Of a stretch of DNA of 36,165 nucleotides, positions 27,319 through 36,139 are shown piece by piece. The notes beneath the pieces were generated by a model that saw only the letters and a program-made list of their open reading frames with translations, was not told the origin of the DNA and ran no database searches. Source of the DNA: an uncultured Collinsella sp. (lineage in GTDB: Bacteria > Actinomycetota > Coriobacteriia > Coriobacteriales > Coriobacteriaceae); the NCBI GenBank assembly GCA_902496645.1, contig CABVBR010000007.1, positions 1-36,165 of the forward strand, given 5' to 3'. Positions within the stretch are counted from its first letter, which is position 1. The number at the start of each line of letters is the position of its first letter. A program made the position numbers and the translations under genes.

Positions 27319-28710
27319 ATGACGGTGGATTTAAACAGGCTGATTCTGGGCAAGAGCTACAACTCTACCAAGGTCTTTCGTACGGCCCAGCATGTGGTCC
27401 AGGCCATCCTGCTCGGTGTTGTCGTTCCAGCGCTTATCCTGCTACTTATCTGGGATTTAACCGATAATCCCAATCCCGTTCCGGGCGTTGTCGTTATTGC
27501 CGGCTTGGTCATGCTGTGCTTCTTCTTCTCGTATGTCTTTGTGGTCCCCGACGACCTCACATCGAGCGCAACCGACCGTACGCTCGCCATCGCATCAAAA
27601 ATATTCGCCTACACGTCGCGCGGCCTTACGCCCGAAGCGGCCCTGGGCGCCTCTAAAATCATCCTGTCCGAGACCATCGCCTCTGCCATCTGCTTTACCG
27701 ACGGCAAGCAGGTGTTGGCAAGTTGGGGCGAGGATTCGACAAGGTGTCCCGCCGGCACCCCGGTCGTGCTCAAGACCACGCTCAGTGTGATTGAGACGGG
27801 CGAGCAGAGCGTGTTTTCGCGCGACACCTCCAATGAGACGGGCGGTTATTTTCCCCGCCTGCGCGCCGGCATTGTCGCGCCGCTTACCGTGCGCGGGCAT
27901 TGCGTGGGCACACTCGAGCTGTACTATCCCCGCCTGAGCAGCATTGATATGCGCCAGACGGCCCTTGCCTCGGGTTTTGCCGATCTAATTTCCACGCAGC
28001 TCGCCAGCTTTGAGCTCGAGCGCCAGGATGAGCTCACGGCCCGCGTTGAGCTCCGCGCTCTGCAGTCGCAGGTCGACCCGCATTTTCTGTTCAATACCAT
28101 TAGCACGATCGTGTCGCTCGTTCGAACCGAGCCCGACAAGGCGCGATCGTTACTCATCGATTTTTCCAATTATTACCGTCAGACGCTTTCTGACTCCGAT
28201 ACGCTCACCACGCTCGAGCACGAGGTGGAGCAGGGCACTCGTTATATCAATCTTATGCAGGCCCGGTATGGCGACGGCCGTCTGCGCGTTTCGGTCGACA
28301 TCGACTTTGAGGCGCGCGACAGCCTGGTACCGCCGTTTATCTTGCAGCCGCTGCTCGAAAACTGCATCAAGCATGCGCAGCGCGAGATCGAGCCGCTTTC
28401 TATTCGTGTTAGGGCTTTTGAGACCGATGACGGCTTGGAGATTATCGTCGAAGATGACGGCATCGGGATGAGCGAAGAAGTCTGCGCGCATCTGTTTGAG
28501 CAGCATCGCCGAGAGGAGCCCGAGAGCATTACCGCCGACGGCTCCGTCAAGCGAGGTTGCGGCCTGGCGCTCTTCAACGTGCTTCAGCGCATCCATTTCT
28601 TTTACGGAGAAGATTCTGGCATGCGCGTGAAGTCCCAGGAGGGCGTGGGAACGCAGGTCATCGTTGAGTTGAACGGCGAGCCGCATGAGCCGGCGCCGCT
28701 AACGGTGTAG
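27319..28710 (+). CDS. LytS-like sensor histidine kinase
   Basis: A 463-residue kinase of the His_kinase (LytS/YpdA) family. Two membrane helices (about 27-47 and 56-76) are followed by a GAF-like sensor region (about 90-235), the phospho-acceptor segment QSQVDPHFLFNT (H255) and an ATPase domain with N348 (LLENCIKHA), DDGIGM (379-384) and GCGLAL (413-418). The acceptor motif has D where the family usually has N (INPHFLFN). It lacks the multi-helix 5TM sensor of classical LytS. AAAAGGGG directly abuts the ATG at 27319, so the in-frame GTG at 27325 may be the true start. A response regulator follows by 38 bases. Clearly paralogous to the kinase at 33233. Confidence 0.93.
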   Translation: MTVDLNRLILGKSYNSTKVFRTAQHVVQAILLGVVVPALILLLIWDLTDNPNPVPGVVVIAGLVMLCFFFSYVFVVPDDLTSSATDRTLAIASKIFAYTSRGLTPEAALGASKIILSETIASAICFTDGKQVLASWGEDSTRCPAGTPVVLKTTLSVIETGEQSVFSRDTSNETGGYFPRLRAGIVAPLTVRGHCVGTLELYYPRLSSIDMRQTALASGFADLISTQLASFELERQDELTARVELRALQSQVDPHFLFNTISTIVSLVRTEPDKARSLLIDFSNYYRQTLSDSDTLTTLEHEVEQGTRYINLMQARYGDGRLRVSVDIDFEARDSLVPPFILQPLLENCIKHAQREIEPLSIRVRAFETDDGLEIIVEDDGIGMSEEVCAHLFEQHRREEPESITADGSVKRGCGLALFNVLQRIHFFYGEDSGMRVKSQEGVGTQVIVELNGEPHEPAPLTV

Positions 28711-28748
28711 CACGCGGTTGGATTGAGAGAAAAAGAGGGGAAGCACAT

Positions 28749-29483
28749 ATGTCCGAAGGCTGGAACATCCTGGTGGTTGATGACGAGCCTCCAATTAGGG
28801 CTGAGCTACGCTATCTGTTGGAAAAGGATACGCGTGTGGGTCAGATTGCCGAGGCGGGCAATGTCACCGAAGCCGTGGAGTCGATTCTGTCGAACAAGCC
28901 CGACGTGCTGTTTTTAGACATTACCATGCCCGGTCGCTCGGGAATTGAGCTTGCCGAGACGCTGCAGAACCTAAAGACGCCGCCGGTCGTGGTGTTTGTG
29001 ACGGCATTTGCCGAGTATGCGGCCGATGCCTATAACCTCGATGCTGTCGATTACATCGTCAAGCCGGTCGAGGATGCCCGCTTGTCAAAGGCACTCGACA
29101 AGATCGAGACTGCCCTGGGCGCTCGCCGTGTCGTCCATGCTCCGCGCCAGCCTTTGCGCCTGACGGTGGATCGCGGGGGCAAAAAGGTGTTCATTCCCGT
29201 GGCGGATGTCTGCTACTTTGAGGCGCGCGCCGATTTTTGCAACGCCGTCTGCGCCGAGGGGACGTACCTGATCAATGAGTCGATTTCCTCGCTCGAGCGT
29301 CGCCTGGCCTCCGAGGGCTTTATCCGCGTCCACCGCAGCTATCTGGTTAATTTGGAAGACGTGCATAATGTCGAGATCGGCTCCACGGGCCTGATGGAGC
29401 TCAGGCTCGACCGTGTGAGCTCGACGGTGCCCGTTTCACGCCGTCGCGCTGCCGAGGTCAAATCGCACTTGGGGCTTGCGTAA
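28749..29483 (+). CDS. LytTR-family response regulator
   Basis: A 244-residue regulator. The receiver domain (about 1-125) has the acidic pair DD (11-12), phospho-acceptor D57 (LFLDITMPG), T85 and K105 (VKPVE). Residues about 135-240 are a LytTR DNA-binding domain (VADVCYFEARADF, FIRVHRSYLVNL, VPVSRRRA). The start follows AGAGGGGAAG. It forms a two-component pair with the kinase directly upstream and is likely to act on nearby surface or transport genes; targets are unknown. Confidence 0.95.
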   Translation: MSEGWNILVVDDEPPIRAELRYLLEKDTRVGQIAEAGNVTEAVESILSNKPDVLFLDITMPGRSGIELAETLQNLKTPPVVVFVTAFAEYAADAYNLDAVDYIVKPVEDARLSKALDKIETALGARRVVHAPRQPLRLTVDRGGKKVFIPVADVCYFEARADFCNAVCAEGTYLINESISSLERRLASEGFIRVHRSYLVNLEDVHNVEIGSTGLMELRLDRVSSTVPVSRRRAAEVKSHLGLA

Positions 29484-29574
29484 GGGTCGGTGTGCCATCG
29501 TTTGCCGTTGCAGGTTTGGCATGACTGCGCGGTGGGCATAATGGATTGCATCGAATGAAATCGAAAGGATTATT

Positions 29575-30519
29575 ATGCCCGCGCTCATTACGCATCATCT
29601 GTTTGGCGAGGAAAGCATCGACCGTCTTCCGCAGGGCGTTATCACGTCCGACGAGGAACGCATCGCCTTTATCCTGGGCAACCAGGGCCCCGACCCGTTC
29701 TTCTTCCACATGCTCACGCCGCGCATCTCCGACTGCATGTCGCTTGCTCAGGTCATGCACCGCTCGCGCATGTCGCGCCAGTTCTCGTGCCTGCGCGACG
29801 GCGTGTCGCACCTGCAGCCGCGCGATGCCAATCTGGGTCGCGCCTTTGCGCTGGGCCTGCTGTCGCACTATGTGCTCGATCGCAATGCCCACCCCTTTGT
29901 CTACGAGCAGCAGTTTGGCATTGTCGAGTCCGATCCCGAGCTCGAGGCTTCGGGCAGTCAAGTTCATGCCGTGCTCGAAAGCGACTTGGACGTGCTGATG
30001 CTGCAGCTCAAGCGCGATGGGGCTACGGTCGAGGATTATCCGCCGGCGGGCGAGATCGTCACCACCGACCGCATCAATCGCGTTGCCGGCGTGCTGATGA
30101 GCTACGTCGCCGGACGCGTGTACGGTATCGACATCCCGGCGGGGGAGTACGCCGGCGCCGTAGCCGACATGCAGCTGCTCTACCGCACTATCGAGCCCGC
30201 CGGTTCGGCCAAGACGCGCGCGATTGCCCTGCTCGAGGGCTTGGTGCACGATTATTCGCTGCTCGACGGCCTTGCGCACCGCGTGACGACCGAGCTGCCC
30301 GAGCGTACCGGAAATCTGGGCCACTTGGCATGGAAGAGCCCCTTTACCGATGAAGTCTCGACCGAGAGCTTTCCCGAGGTCTTTGACCGCGCACTGCTCG
30401 ATTACGAGCTCACCGTCGCCCGCTTTATCGAGACCGGCGATATGGAAGCCGTGACCAACCACGTCAATTACAGCGGTCGCGTGCTCGGCGCCGACGAAGA
30501 GTTCGACCGCGAGGAGTAG
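29575..30519 (+). CDS. Zinc-dependent phospholipase C family protein
   Basis: A 314-residue protein matching the zinc-dependent phospholipase C-like family common in Firmicutes and Coriobacteriia. Candidate metal ligands are in THHLFG (H7, H8), GNQGPDPFFFH (D40, H45) and ALGLLSHYVLDRNAHPF (H98, D102, H106), the family spacing. No signal peptide is visible, so it appears cytosolic, unlike secreted bacterial PLC toxins; enzyme activity is therefore unproven. The start follows AAAGGA. It has its own gap of 91 bases after the LytTR gene and may be controlled by it. All-helical composition fits the fold. Confidence 0.87.
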   Translation: MPALITHHLFGEESIDRLPQGVITSDEERIAFILGNQGPDPFFFHMLTPRISDCMSLAQVMHRSRMSRQFSCLRDGVSHLQPRDANLGRAFALGLLSHYVLDRNAHPFVYEQQFGIVESDPELEASGSQVHAVLESDLDVLMLQLKRDGATVEDYPPAGEIVTTDRINRVAGVLMSYVAGRVYGIDIPAGEYAGAVADMQLLYRTIEPAGSAKTRAIALLEGLVHDYSLLDGLAHRVTTELPERTGNLGHLAWKSPFTDEVSTESFPEVFDRALLDYELTVARFIETGDMEAVTNHVNYSGRVLGADEEFDREE

Positions 30520-30620
30520 GGCTCGTGCGTGCCCCTTTGCCGAATCCTTACCGGCGCCTCTGGACAATTGGGGTACGATGAACTAACTGCATATCGGGCG
30601 AATACGAAGGGGCCCTGTCC

Positions 30621-31871
30621 ATGAAATACACCAAGCTCGAGCGTAACTGGGTTATGTACGATGTGGGCAACTCGGCCCTCGTGCTGCTCAACACCTCGGT
30701 GGTGCCCATCTACTTCAATGCAATCAATACCGGCGCTTCCTCGGCCGACCTCGTGGTCGCCTGGGGCAACGCGCAGACGATCGCCTCGCTGGTCATTGCC
30801 ATGCTCATGCCCATCCTGGGCGCGCTTGCCGACTATGCCGGCAACAAGATCAAGTTCTTCATGGGCTTTTTCTTTACGGGCCTCGTGCTTTGCTTTGCGC
30901 AGGCCATCCCCATGTCCGCCATGGCATTTTTGACCGTGTACGTGCTGTGCACCATCGGCCTTAACTCTTCTATGACGTTCTACGACGCCATGCTGCCCGA
31001 CATTACCACCGACGAGCGCATGGACGCCGTGTCCAGCTCGGGCTATGCCTGGGGCTACATCGGTTCCACCGTGCCGTTCATCATCTGCCTGGCGCTTATC
31101 ATGGGTGGCCCCGCTCTTGGCGTCCCCACCATGCTGGCAACGCGTCTGTCGTTTGTCATCACCGGTGCCTGGTGGCTCATCTTTACCCTGCCGCTCATTC
31201 GCACCTATAAGCAAAAGTACGGTCGCGAGCGCGGTCCCCAGGACACCATCGGCCACATCGTGGGTGGCGTGTTCTCCGAGGTCGGACACACCATGCGCGA
31301 GATCGCCCACAACAAGACCGTGCTGGTCTACATGATCGCGTTCTTCTTCTACATCGACGGTGTGCACACGGTCATTTCCATGGCAACCAGCTACGGATCG
31401 GCTTTGGGCATCGATTCGACCCAGCTGGTGCTGGCACTGCTCGTTACGCAGTTCGTCGCTTTCCCGTCCGCCATCATCTACGGCAAGCTCGCCGGTCGCG
31501 TGGGCACGCTCAACATGATCTTGGTGGCCGTCGCCGCCTATATGGGCATCGTGCTCTTTGCCGCGTTTTTCTTAAAGACCGCCTTTGAGTTCTGGGTGCT
31601 CGCCATTTTGGTCGGCTTGTTCCAGGGTGGCGTGCAGGCGCTCAGCCGCAGCTATTTTGGCCGCATCATCCCCAAGGAAAAGTCCAACGAGTACTACGGC
31701 TTCTTCGATATCTTTGGCCGTTACGCAAGCGTTATGGGCACCTTCCTGGTGTCGGTTGTCACCTCCCTGACCGGCAACCCGTCGCTGGGCGTCCTTTCTA
31801 TTGGCGTTCTGCTGGTTGTTGGCTTTGTGCTGCTGGTCCGTCTGTCCCGCATGGCTCAGGCGGCGGCGTAA
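30621..31871 (+). CDS. MFS transporter, UMF1/Atg22-like
   Basis: A 416-residue membrane protein with about 12 helices. The N terminus ERNWVMYDVGNSALVLLNTSVVPIYF, broken here into the conserved W-x-x-Y-D-x-G-N-S-A core, is diagnostic of the UMF1 branch of the major facilitator superfamily. DAMLPDITTDERMDAVSSSGYAWGYIGS region and GGVQALSRSYFGRIIPKEKSNEYYGF region are also typical. The start follows AAGGGG. The substrate of bacterial UMF1 proteins is not established; amino acid or small-metabolite efflux is a common guess. It stands between two LytTR systems, which may control it. Confidence 0.92.
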   Translation: MKYTKLERNWVMYDVGNSALVLLNTSVVPIYFNAINTGASSADLVVAWGNAQTIASLVIAMLMPILGALADYAGNKIKFFMGFFFTGLVLCFAQAIPMSAMAFLTVYVLCTIGLNSSMTFYDAMLPDITTDERMDAVSSSGYAWGYIGSTVPFIICLALIMGGPALGVPTMLATRLSFVITGAWWLIFTLPLIRTYKQKYGRERGPQDTIGHIVGGVFSEVGHTMREIAHNKTVLVYMIAFFFYIDGVHTVISMATSYGSALGIDSTQLVLALLVTQFVAFPSAIIYGKLAGRVGTLNMILVAVAAYMGIVLFAAFFLKTAFEFWVLAILVGLFQGGVQALSRSYFGRIIPKEKSNEYYGFFDIFGRYASVMGTFLVSVVTSLTGNPSLGVLSIGVLLVVGFVLLVRLSRMAQAAA

Positions 31872-31973
31872 GGCAACCGGGCTCAGTACAGCAATTGTGC
31901 CTATCTGCAGTACTCTTTTGGAAGTAGCCGCATAAATCATTCTGACTTCCGAACAATGTTTAGCCCAAGTGGG

Positions 31974-31979
31974 TATGAT
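31974..31979 (+). promoter_or_regulatory. Candidate -10 box of glycosyltransferase operon
   Basis: TATGAT at 31974-31979 is a good -10 hexamer about 70 bases upstream of the glycosyltransferase start; the -35 box is poor, suggesting an activated promoter. It lies just upstream of the terminator-like hairpin at 31996. Confidence 0.4.
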
Positions 31980-31995
31980 GGAACCAGCTAGGTCG

Positions 31996-32026
31996 CGGGG
32001 CGTCGCCTGTGTTTGGCCCCGTTTTT
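31996..32026 (+). terminator. Intrinsic terminator or attenuator in front of glycosyltransferase gene
   Basis: CGGGGC at 31996-32001 pairs with GCCCCG at 32016-32021 and is followed by TTTTT. It lies 125 bases after the MFS stop and only 10 bases before the AGGAGG of the next gene. It may simply end MFS transcription, but the -10 candidate upstream of it would make it a leader attenuator of the operon. Confidence 0.65.
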
Positions 32027-32048
32027 GTGTTGCAAGGAGGGTAAAGGT

Positions 32049-33236
32049 ATGAACGCCACGGTTGTGATCCCAACATATTGGGCGGGCGATGATACCCAAG
32101 CAAACGCCCCCGGCACCTACGATCACTCGACGTCGCTCAATGCCGCCAACCCGGAACTCGATCGCTGCCTGACTTCGCTCGAACAGGTACGCGACATTCC
32201 GCGCATCATTCTCTTGGTGGTCTGTCCGGTTTCCGCCACGGCCGACGTATCCCATCGCGTGCACGAAATCGTTAATGCTCATCCCACACTTAAGGTCACC
32301 ATCGTTACCAATACTCAGGCTTCGCGTGTTGCCGACCGCGTGGCGCAGATTGCGCCCAAAGGCTCGGGCGAGTGCGTGAGCCTGCGCGGCTACGGCGCCA
32401 TCCGCAACATGGGTCTTGCCTGCGCGGCGGTGCTGGGGCACGACGCGGTTGTGTTTTTGGATGACGACGAGACCGTCATCGATGCCGACTTTATGAAGCG
32501 TGCGACCTATGCACTGGGTCAACAGACGCGTCAGGGCCTGCCGATTTTAGTCAAGAGCGGATACTTTTACGATCGCGACGGGTCGCCGCTGGCTCCCACG
32601 GACAAAGCGGGCATTTGCCATCGCTGGTGGACCAAGCGTATCGAGTTCAATCGCTGGATGAAAAAGGCGCTCTCGGGCACCCGCATCTCGCGCTCCAATT
32701 ACGTGTGCGGCGGCCTGATGGCCCTCCACGCCCGCGCCTTTACGCGTGTGGCCTTCGACCCGTTTATCACCCGCGGCGAGGATCTGGACTACCTGTTTAA
32801 CATGCGCATGTTCGGCTATGACGTGTGGTTCGATAACGAGTGGACCGTGCGCCACCTGCCGCCCGAGTCCGAGAAGCGCTCGCCGCGCTTTATGCAGGAC
32901 GTGTACCGTTGGTACTACGAGCGGGCCAAGCTGACGTTCGCTGCGCACCAAAAGGAGCTCATTCCGGTTACGGCCGCATCACTCATGCCCTATCCGGGTC
33001 CGTGGATCTCGCGCGAGCTCGACGACCGCGTGCGCAAGACCGCCATGGTTCGCAGCATGTTTACCCGCGAGCACGAGGGGTATCTGCGCATCTGGCGTCA
33101 TGGTATTGACGAGGCCAAGACCTATGCCCGCCAAAACGCCGCAAGCTACCTGCGTTTTCAGAGTTTCTGGCCCAAGATCATGGATGAACTTTGGCGCGAC
33201 GCACAACTGATTAGCATCCTGGAGGGGGCTGAATGA
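32049..33236 (+). CDS. Family 2 (GT-A) glycosyltransferase
   Basis: A 395-residue cytosolic glycosyltransferase. VVIPTYW at the N terminus and VVFLDDDE (D138-D140) are the nucleotide-sugar and metal-binding parts of the GT-A fold; RGEDLDYLF (E244-D245) is the probable catalytic-base motif. No membrane helix is seen. The ATG at 32049 follows AAGGAGG; the frame extends 12 codons upstream into the hairpin. Its stop overlaps the histidine kinase start (ATGA), so enzyme and sensor are made together, an uncommon coupling. The product could be a cell-wall polymer, glycolipid or exopolysaccharide; donor and acceptor cannot be read. Confidence 0.88.
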   Translation: MNATVVIPTYWAGDDTQANAPGTYDHSTSLNAANPELDRCLTSLEQVRDIPRIILLVVCPVSATADVSHRVHEIVNAHPTLKVTIVTNTQASRVADRVAQIAPKGSGECVSLRGYGAIRNMGLACAAVLGHDAVVFLDDDETVIDADFMKRATYALGQQTRQGLPILVKSGYFYDRDGSPLAPTDKAGICHRWWTKRIEFNRWMKKALSGTRISRSNYVCGGLMALHARAFTRVAFDPFITRGEDLDYLFNMRMFGYDVWFDNEWTVRHLPPESEKRSPRFMQDVYRWYYERAKLTFAAHQKELIPVTAASLMPYPGPWISRELDDRVRKTAMVRSMFTREHEGYLRIWRHGIDEAKTYARQNAASYLRFQSFWPKIMDELWRDAQLISILEGAE

Positions 33237-34576
33237 TCGACCGCCGCGCCCAGCGCGATAATTCAATTTCAATCTTTCGCATCATCGCCGTTGTCTGCGC
33301 CGTTTGCGTGTTGGTGTACTTTATCTTTGCCCTGGCGACTGGCATTGAGCCGATTGCCACGGTGATCGCCTGTGCGCTGCTGTGCATCTTCCTGTGCATC
33401 TTTATCTTTTTGACGCTCAATCCCGATTCGGTACGCTCCCAGTACACCGAGGAGACGCTTTCGGTTGCCTCGGCCATGCTCGAGGACATTAAGGGCGGCC
33501 TGACGCAGGAATCGGCGCTTTTGGTGTGCCGGCGTATCCTGCCCGAGACACGTGCCATGACCGTTGCCATCACCGATGAGGGCAACGTGCTGGCCTGCGT
33601 GGGCGAGTTCGAGGAAAAGCTGCTGCCCGATTCGCCCATCCATACGCTTGCCACGCGCTACGTCATTGAGCACGGTATCGTGCAGTCGTTCAACCGCGTG
33701 GTGGACGTGGTGGGTGCGGATGGCTCGCACAACCATGTTCCCGCCGGCATCATCGCGCCCATCAAGGTGGGCGACCGCACCGTCGGCACGCTCAAGTTCT
33801 ACTACAAGACCGCGCGTGCCGTCGACCGTACCCAGTATGCGCTCGCCTCGGGTTTTGCCGAGATCCTGTCCACGCAGCTCGCCATCCACGAGCTCGAGGT
33901 GCAAAAGGAACTCACGGCCCGTGCCGAGGTGCGTGCCCTGCAGGCGCAGATCAATCCGCACTTTCTGTTTAACACGCTCAACACCATCGCGTCGTTTACG
34001 CGTACCGACCCGCTGCGTGCCCGCGAGCTGCTGCGCGAGTTCTCCTCGTTCTATCGCGCCACGCTCGACAACTCGGGGTCGCTTATCCCGGTCTCGCGCG
34101 AGGTTGCCCAGACCAAGCGCTACCTGACGTTTGAGAAGGCGCGCTTTGGCGAGGACCGCGTACTGGCGACCTTCGATGTCTCCGAGGATGTCGAGGACAC
34201 GTTGGTCCCGGCCTTTGTAATCCAGCCCATTGTCGAGAACGCCGTGCGGCATGGCATGGGCGATGGCGATGCCCTGCAGATCGATGTGACCGTCCATCAA
34301 GACGGCGACGACGCAATCCTGATTGCCGTGGCCGACAACGGCGTGGGCATGGACGAGGGCACCGCCGCCAGGCTGTTTGATGAGCGCTCCGCCCGCCCCG
34401 ATGCCAGTTCCCCGCAAGGCGGCGGCGCCGGCGTGGCCATGCACAATATTTCTGAGCGCATCCATCGCTTTTATGGACCGCACTCTTATACGCGCGTCGA
34501 ATCGGCGCCGGGCAAGGGCACCAAAGTGCTCCTGCATCTTGATTTGTCAGAGAGCATCTTTGACATTCAAGAGTAA
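33233..34576 (+). CDS. LytS-like sensor histidine kinase, second copy
   Basis: A 447-residue kinase with the same layout as the one at 27319: two membrane helices (about 15-35 and 42-62), a GAF-like sensor region (about 75-215), the canonical acceptor QAQINPHFLFNT (H243), IVENAVRHG with the ATP-site Asn, DNGVGM, and a C-terminal GAGVAMHN glycine box. About the whole kinase core aligns by eye with the first copy (RALQ-PHFLFNT, RYL/I, LVP-FI-QP--EN). It starts inside the stop of the glycosyltransferase gene, so it is translationally coupled to it. A LytTR regulator follows by 72 bases. Confidence 0.93.
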   Translation: MIDRRAQRDNSISIFRIIAVVCAVCVLVYFIFALATGIEPIATVIACALLCIFLCIFIFLTLNPDSVRSQYTEETLSVASAMLEDIKGGLTQESALLVCRRILPETRAMTVAITDEGNVLACVGEFEEKLLPDSPIHTLATRYVIEHGIVQSFNRVVDVVGADGSHNHVPAGIIAPIKVGDRTVGTLKFYYKTARAVDRTQYALASGFAEILSTQLAIHELEVQKELTARAEVRALQAQINPHFLFNTLNTIASFTRTDPLRARELLREFSSFYRATLDNSGSLIPVSREVAQTKRYLTFEKARFGEDRVLATFDVSEDVEDTLVPAFVIQPIVENAVRHGMGDGDALQIDVTVHQDGDDAILIAVADNGVGMDEGTAARLFDERSARPDASSPQGGGAGVAMHNISERIHRFYGPHSYTRVESAPGKGTKVLLHLDLSESIFDIQE

Positions 34577-34648
34577 AATAAAAGGCTATGGGCTCAACGC
34601 CAAGTGGCGGATGCCCGTCGTAGTTTGTTGACGAAAGGTTTAAACCCT

Positions 34649-35365
34649 ATGCTGCGTGCGATGATTGTGGATGATGAGGCCCCGGCCCGTTCGGAACTTC
34701 GCTTCTTGCTCGAGCAGACGGGCAAGATCGGCACGATCACTGAGGCGTCGAGCGTCCGCTCCGCCATTGAGATGTTGATGGAAAGCTGCGTCGATGTCGT
34801 ATTTCTCGATATTTCGATGCCCGGCGCTTCTGGTCTGCAGCTTGCCGAGGCACTGCATAAGCTCAAGAATCCGCCGGCGATTGTGTTTGTGACCGCGTAT
34901 AGCGATCATGCCGTCGAGGCATTCGATGTGGATGCTGTCGACTACTTGATGAAGCCGGTCGAGGAAGCGCGCCTGGATCGTGCGATCGAGAAGGTCATGC
35001 AGCGCGCCAAGCCCGTCACGGACAGCAAGGCCACCATCGAGCGCATCCCGGTAGAAAAGGGCGGCCGTAAGGTCCTCATTCCCGTGGACGACATTCGCTT
35101 CATTATGGCCAAGGACGATTACTCCTGCATTTACACCATCGACGATCGTTTTCTGTCGACGACCTCGCTGGCTCAGTTCGAGGCCAAGCTTTGCGACTTT
35201 GGCTTCTTTCGCGTTCACCGCCGTTATATCGTCAACTTGGCGTGCGTCACAGATGTCGAGACGGTGCCCTCGGGCGCTATCCAACTGGGCATTACGGGCG
35301 TCGACGAACGCGTGCCGGTCTCGCGCCGCCGCGTTGTGCCGCTCAAGAAGGCCCTGAGCCTCTAG
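34649..35365 (+). CDS. LytTR-family response regulator, second copy
   Basis: A 238-residue receiver-LytTR protein. The receiver has DDE (8-10), phospho-acceptor D54 (VFLDISMPG), T82 and K102 (MKPVEEARLD). The LytTR domain (about 130-236) shows VDDIRFIMAKDDYS, FFRVHRRYIVNL and VPVSRRRVVPLKKAL. The ATG at 34649 is used because it gives the standard N terminus MLRAMIVDDE; AAAGG lies about 10 bases upstream. It is paired with the kinase at 33233 and paralogous to the regulator at 28749. A terminator follows closely. Confidence 0.95.
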   Translation: MLRAMIVDDEAPARSELRFLLEQTGKIGTITEASSVRSAIEMLMESCVDVVFLDISMPGASGLQLAEALHKLKNPPAIVFVTAYSDHAVEAFDVDAVDYLMKPVEEARLDRAIEKVMQRAKPVTDSKATIERIPVEKGGRKVLIPVDDIRFIMAKDDYSCIYTIDDRFLSTTSLAQFEAKLCDFGFFRVHRRYIVNLACVTDVETVPSGAIQLGITGVDERVPVSRRRVVPLKKALSL

Positions 35366-35372
35366 CACGCTG

Positions 35373-35419
35373 GCCCCGCAGCCCTGTAGACAATTGTCTG
35401 CGGAGCCGTGGGGCTTTTT
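35373..35419 (+). terminator. Rho-independent terminator of the second LytS/LytT operon
   Basis: GCCCC at 35373-35377 pairs with GGGGC at 35410-35414, enclosing an inner palindrome AGACAATTGTCT that adds a second stem, then TTTTT. It lies 8 bases after the regulator stop. Confidence 0.8.
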
Positions 35420-35455
35420 GTATATACGTCGAATCGGTTTTGAAGAAGGGATCCC

Positions 35456-35923
35456 ATGAACAGTGCAAGCGCCAAGCGCATCGACATCATCTCGGACACC
35501 CACGGCTATCTTTCGCCCGCGCTTCTGGACGAGCTCAAGGGCGCAGATCTGATCATCCACGCCGGAGACCTCACCTCAGAGATGGATTACGAGCATCTAT
35601 GCACCATCGCCCCCGTGCGAGCGGTCCTGGGAAACAACGACTACTACCGCGACTACGGCCCGGATGTAGACCGTCTGGCCCTCTTCACCTACGAAGGCCT
35701 CAAATTCGCCGTAGCCCATTACCGTGAAGACCTGCCCGTGGGATCCGTAGACGTAGCCATCAACGGCCACACCCACGTAACCAAAGAGGCCCAAGTAGGC
35801 CGCTGCCTGGTCCTCAATCCCGGCAGCGCCAGCTACCCCAGAGGCACCAGAGGCCCCACCATGGCAAGGATGCTCGTAAAAGACGGCAAGATCCTAAGCA
35901 CCAAATTTATTGACCTAGAGTAA
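35456..35923 (+). CDS. Metallophosphoesterase, YfcE/MJ0936 type
   Basis: A 155-residue cytosolic calcineurin-like phosphodiesterase. All metal-binding motifs are present in order: SDTHG (D14, H16), HAGD (D38), GNND (N60), AHY (H88) and NGHTH (H105, H107). Length fits the small YfcE/MJ0936 group, whose members cleave phosphodiesters in vitro; the natural substrate is not established. The start follows GAAGGGAT. It is monocistronic between two strong terminators. Codon use in its 3' part is richer in A than in neighbouring genes. Confidence 0.93.
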   Translation: MNSASAKRIDIISDTHGYLSPALLDELKGADLIIHAGDLTSEMDYEHLCTIAPVRAVLGNNDYYRDYGPDVDRLALFTYEGLKFAVAHYREDLPVGSVDVAINGHTHVTKEAQVGRCLVLNPGSASYPRGTRGPTMARMLVKDGKILSTKFIDLE

Positions 35924-35930
35924 AAGCAAC

Positions 35931-35965
35931 AAAAACGGGGGATGCACAACGCATCCCCCGTTTTT
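35931..35965 (+). terminator. Rho-independent terminator, possibly bidirectional
   Basis: AAAAACGGGGGATGC at 35931-35945 is perfectly complementary to GCATCCCCCGTTTTT at 35951-35965, with a 5-base loop. The A run on the left and T run on the right allow termination from both sides. Confidence 0.93.
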
Positions 35966-36139
35966 CTTTGAGCCAAAGTAAGAAGTCCAACCAGAACAAT
36001 CAGACCAACCCCGCCGAGGAGAACGGGGATCCCGAGCCGCGAAGCGGCGAGCAACAAAGTCTTTGAACAAAGTGACGGCAGGGAGGCTCTCCGGGGCCGG
36101 CTGGCGCGGGTTAAGTTTGTCGCGAGTTCCGCACGCAAA

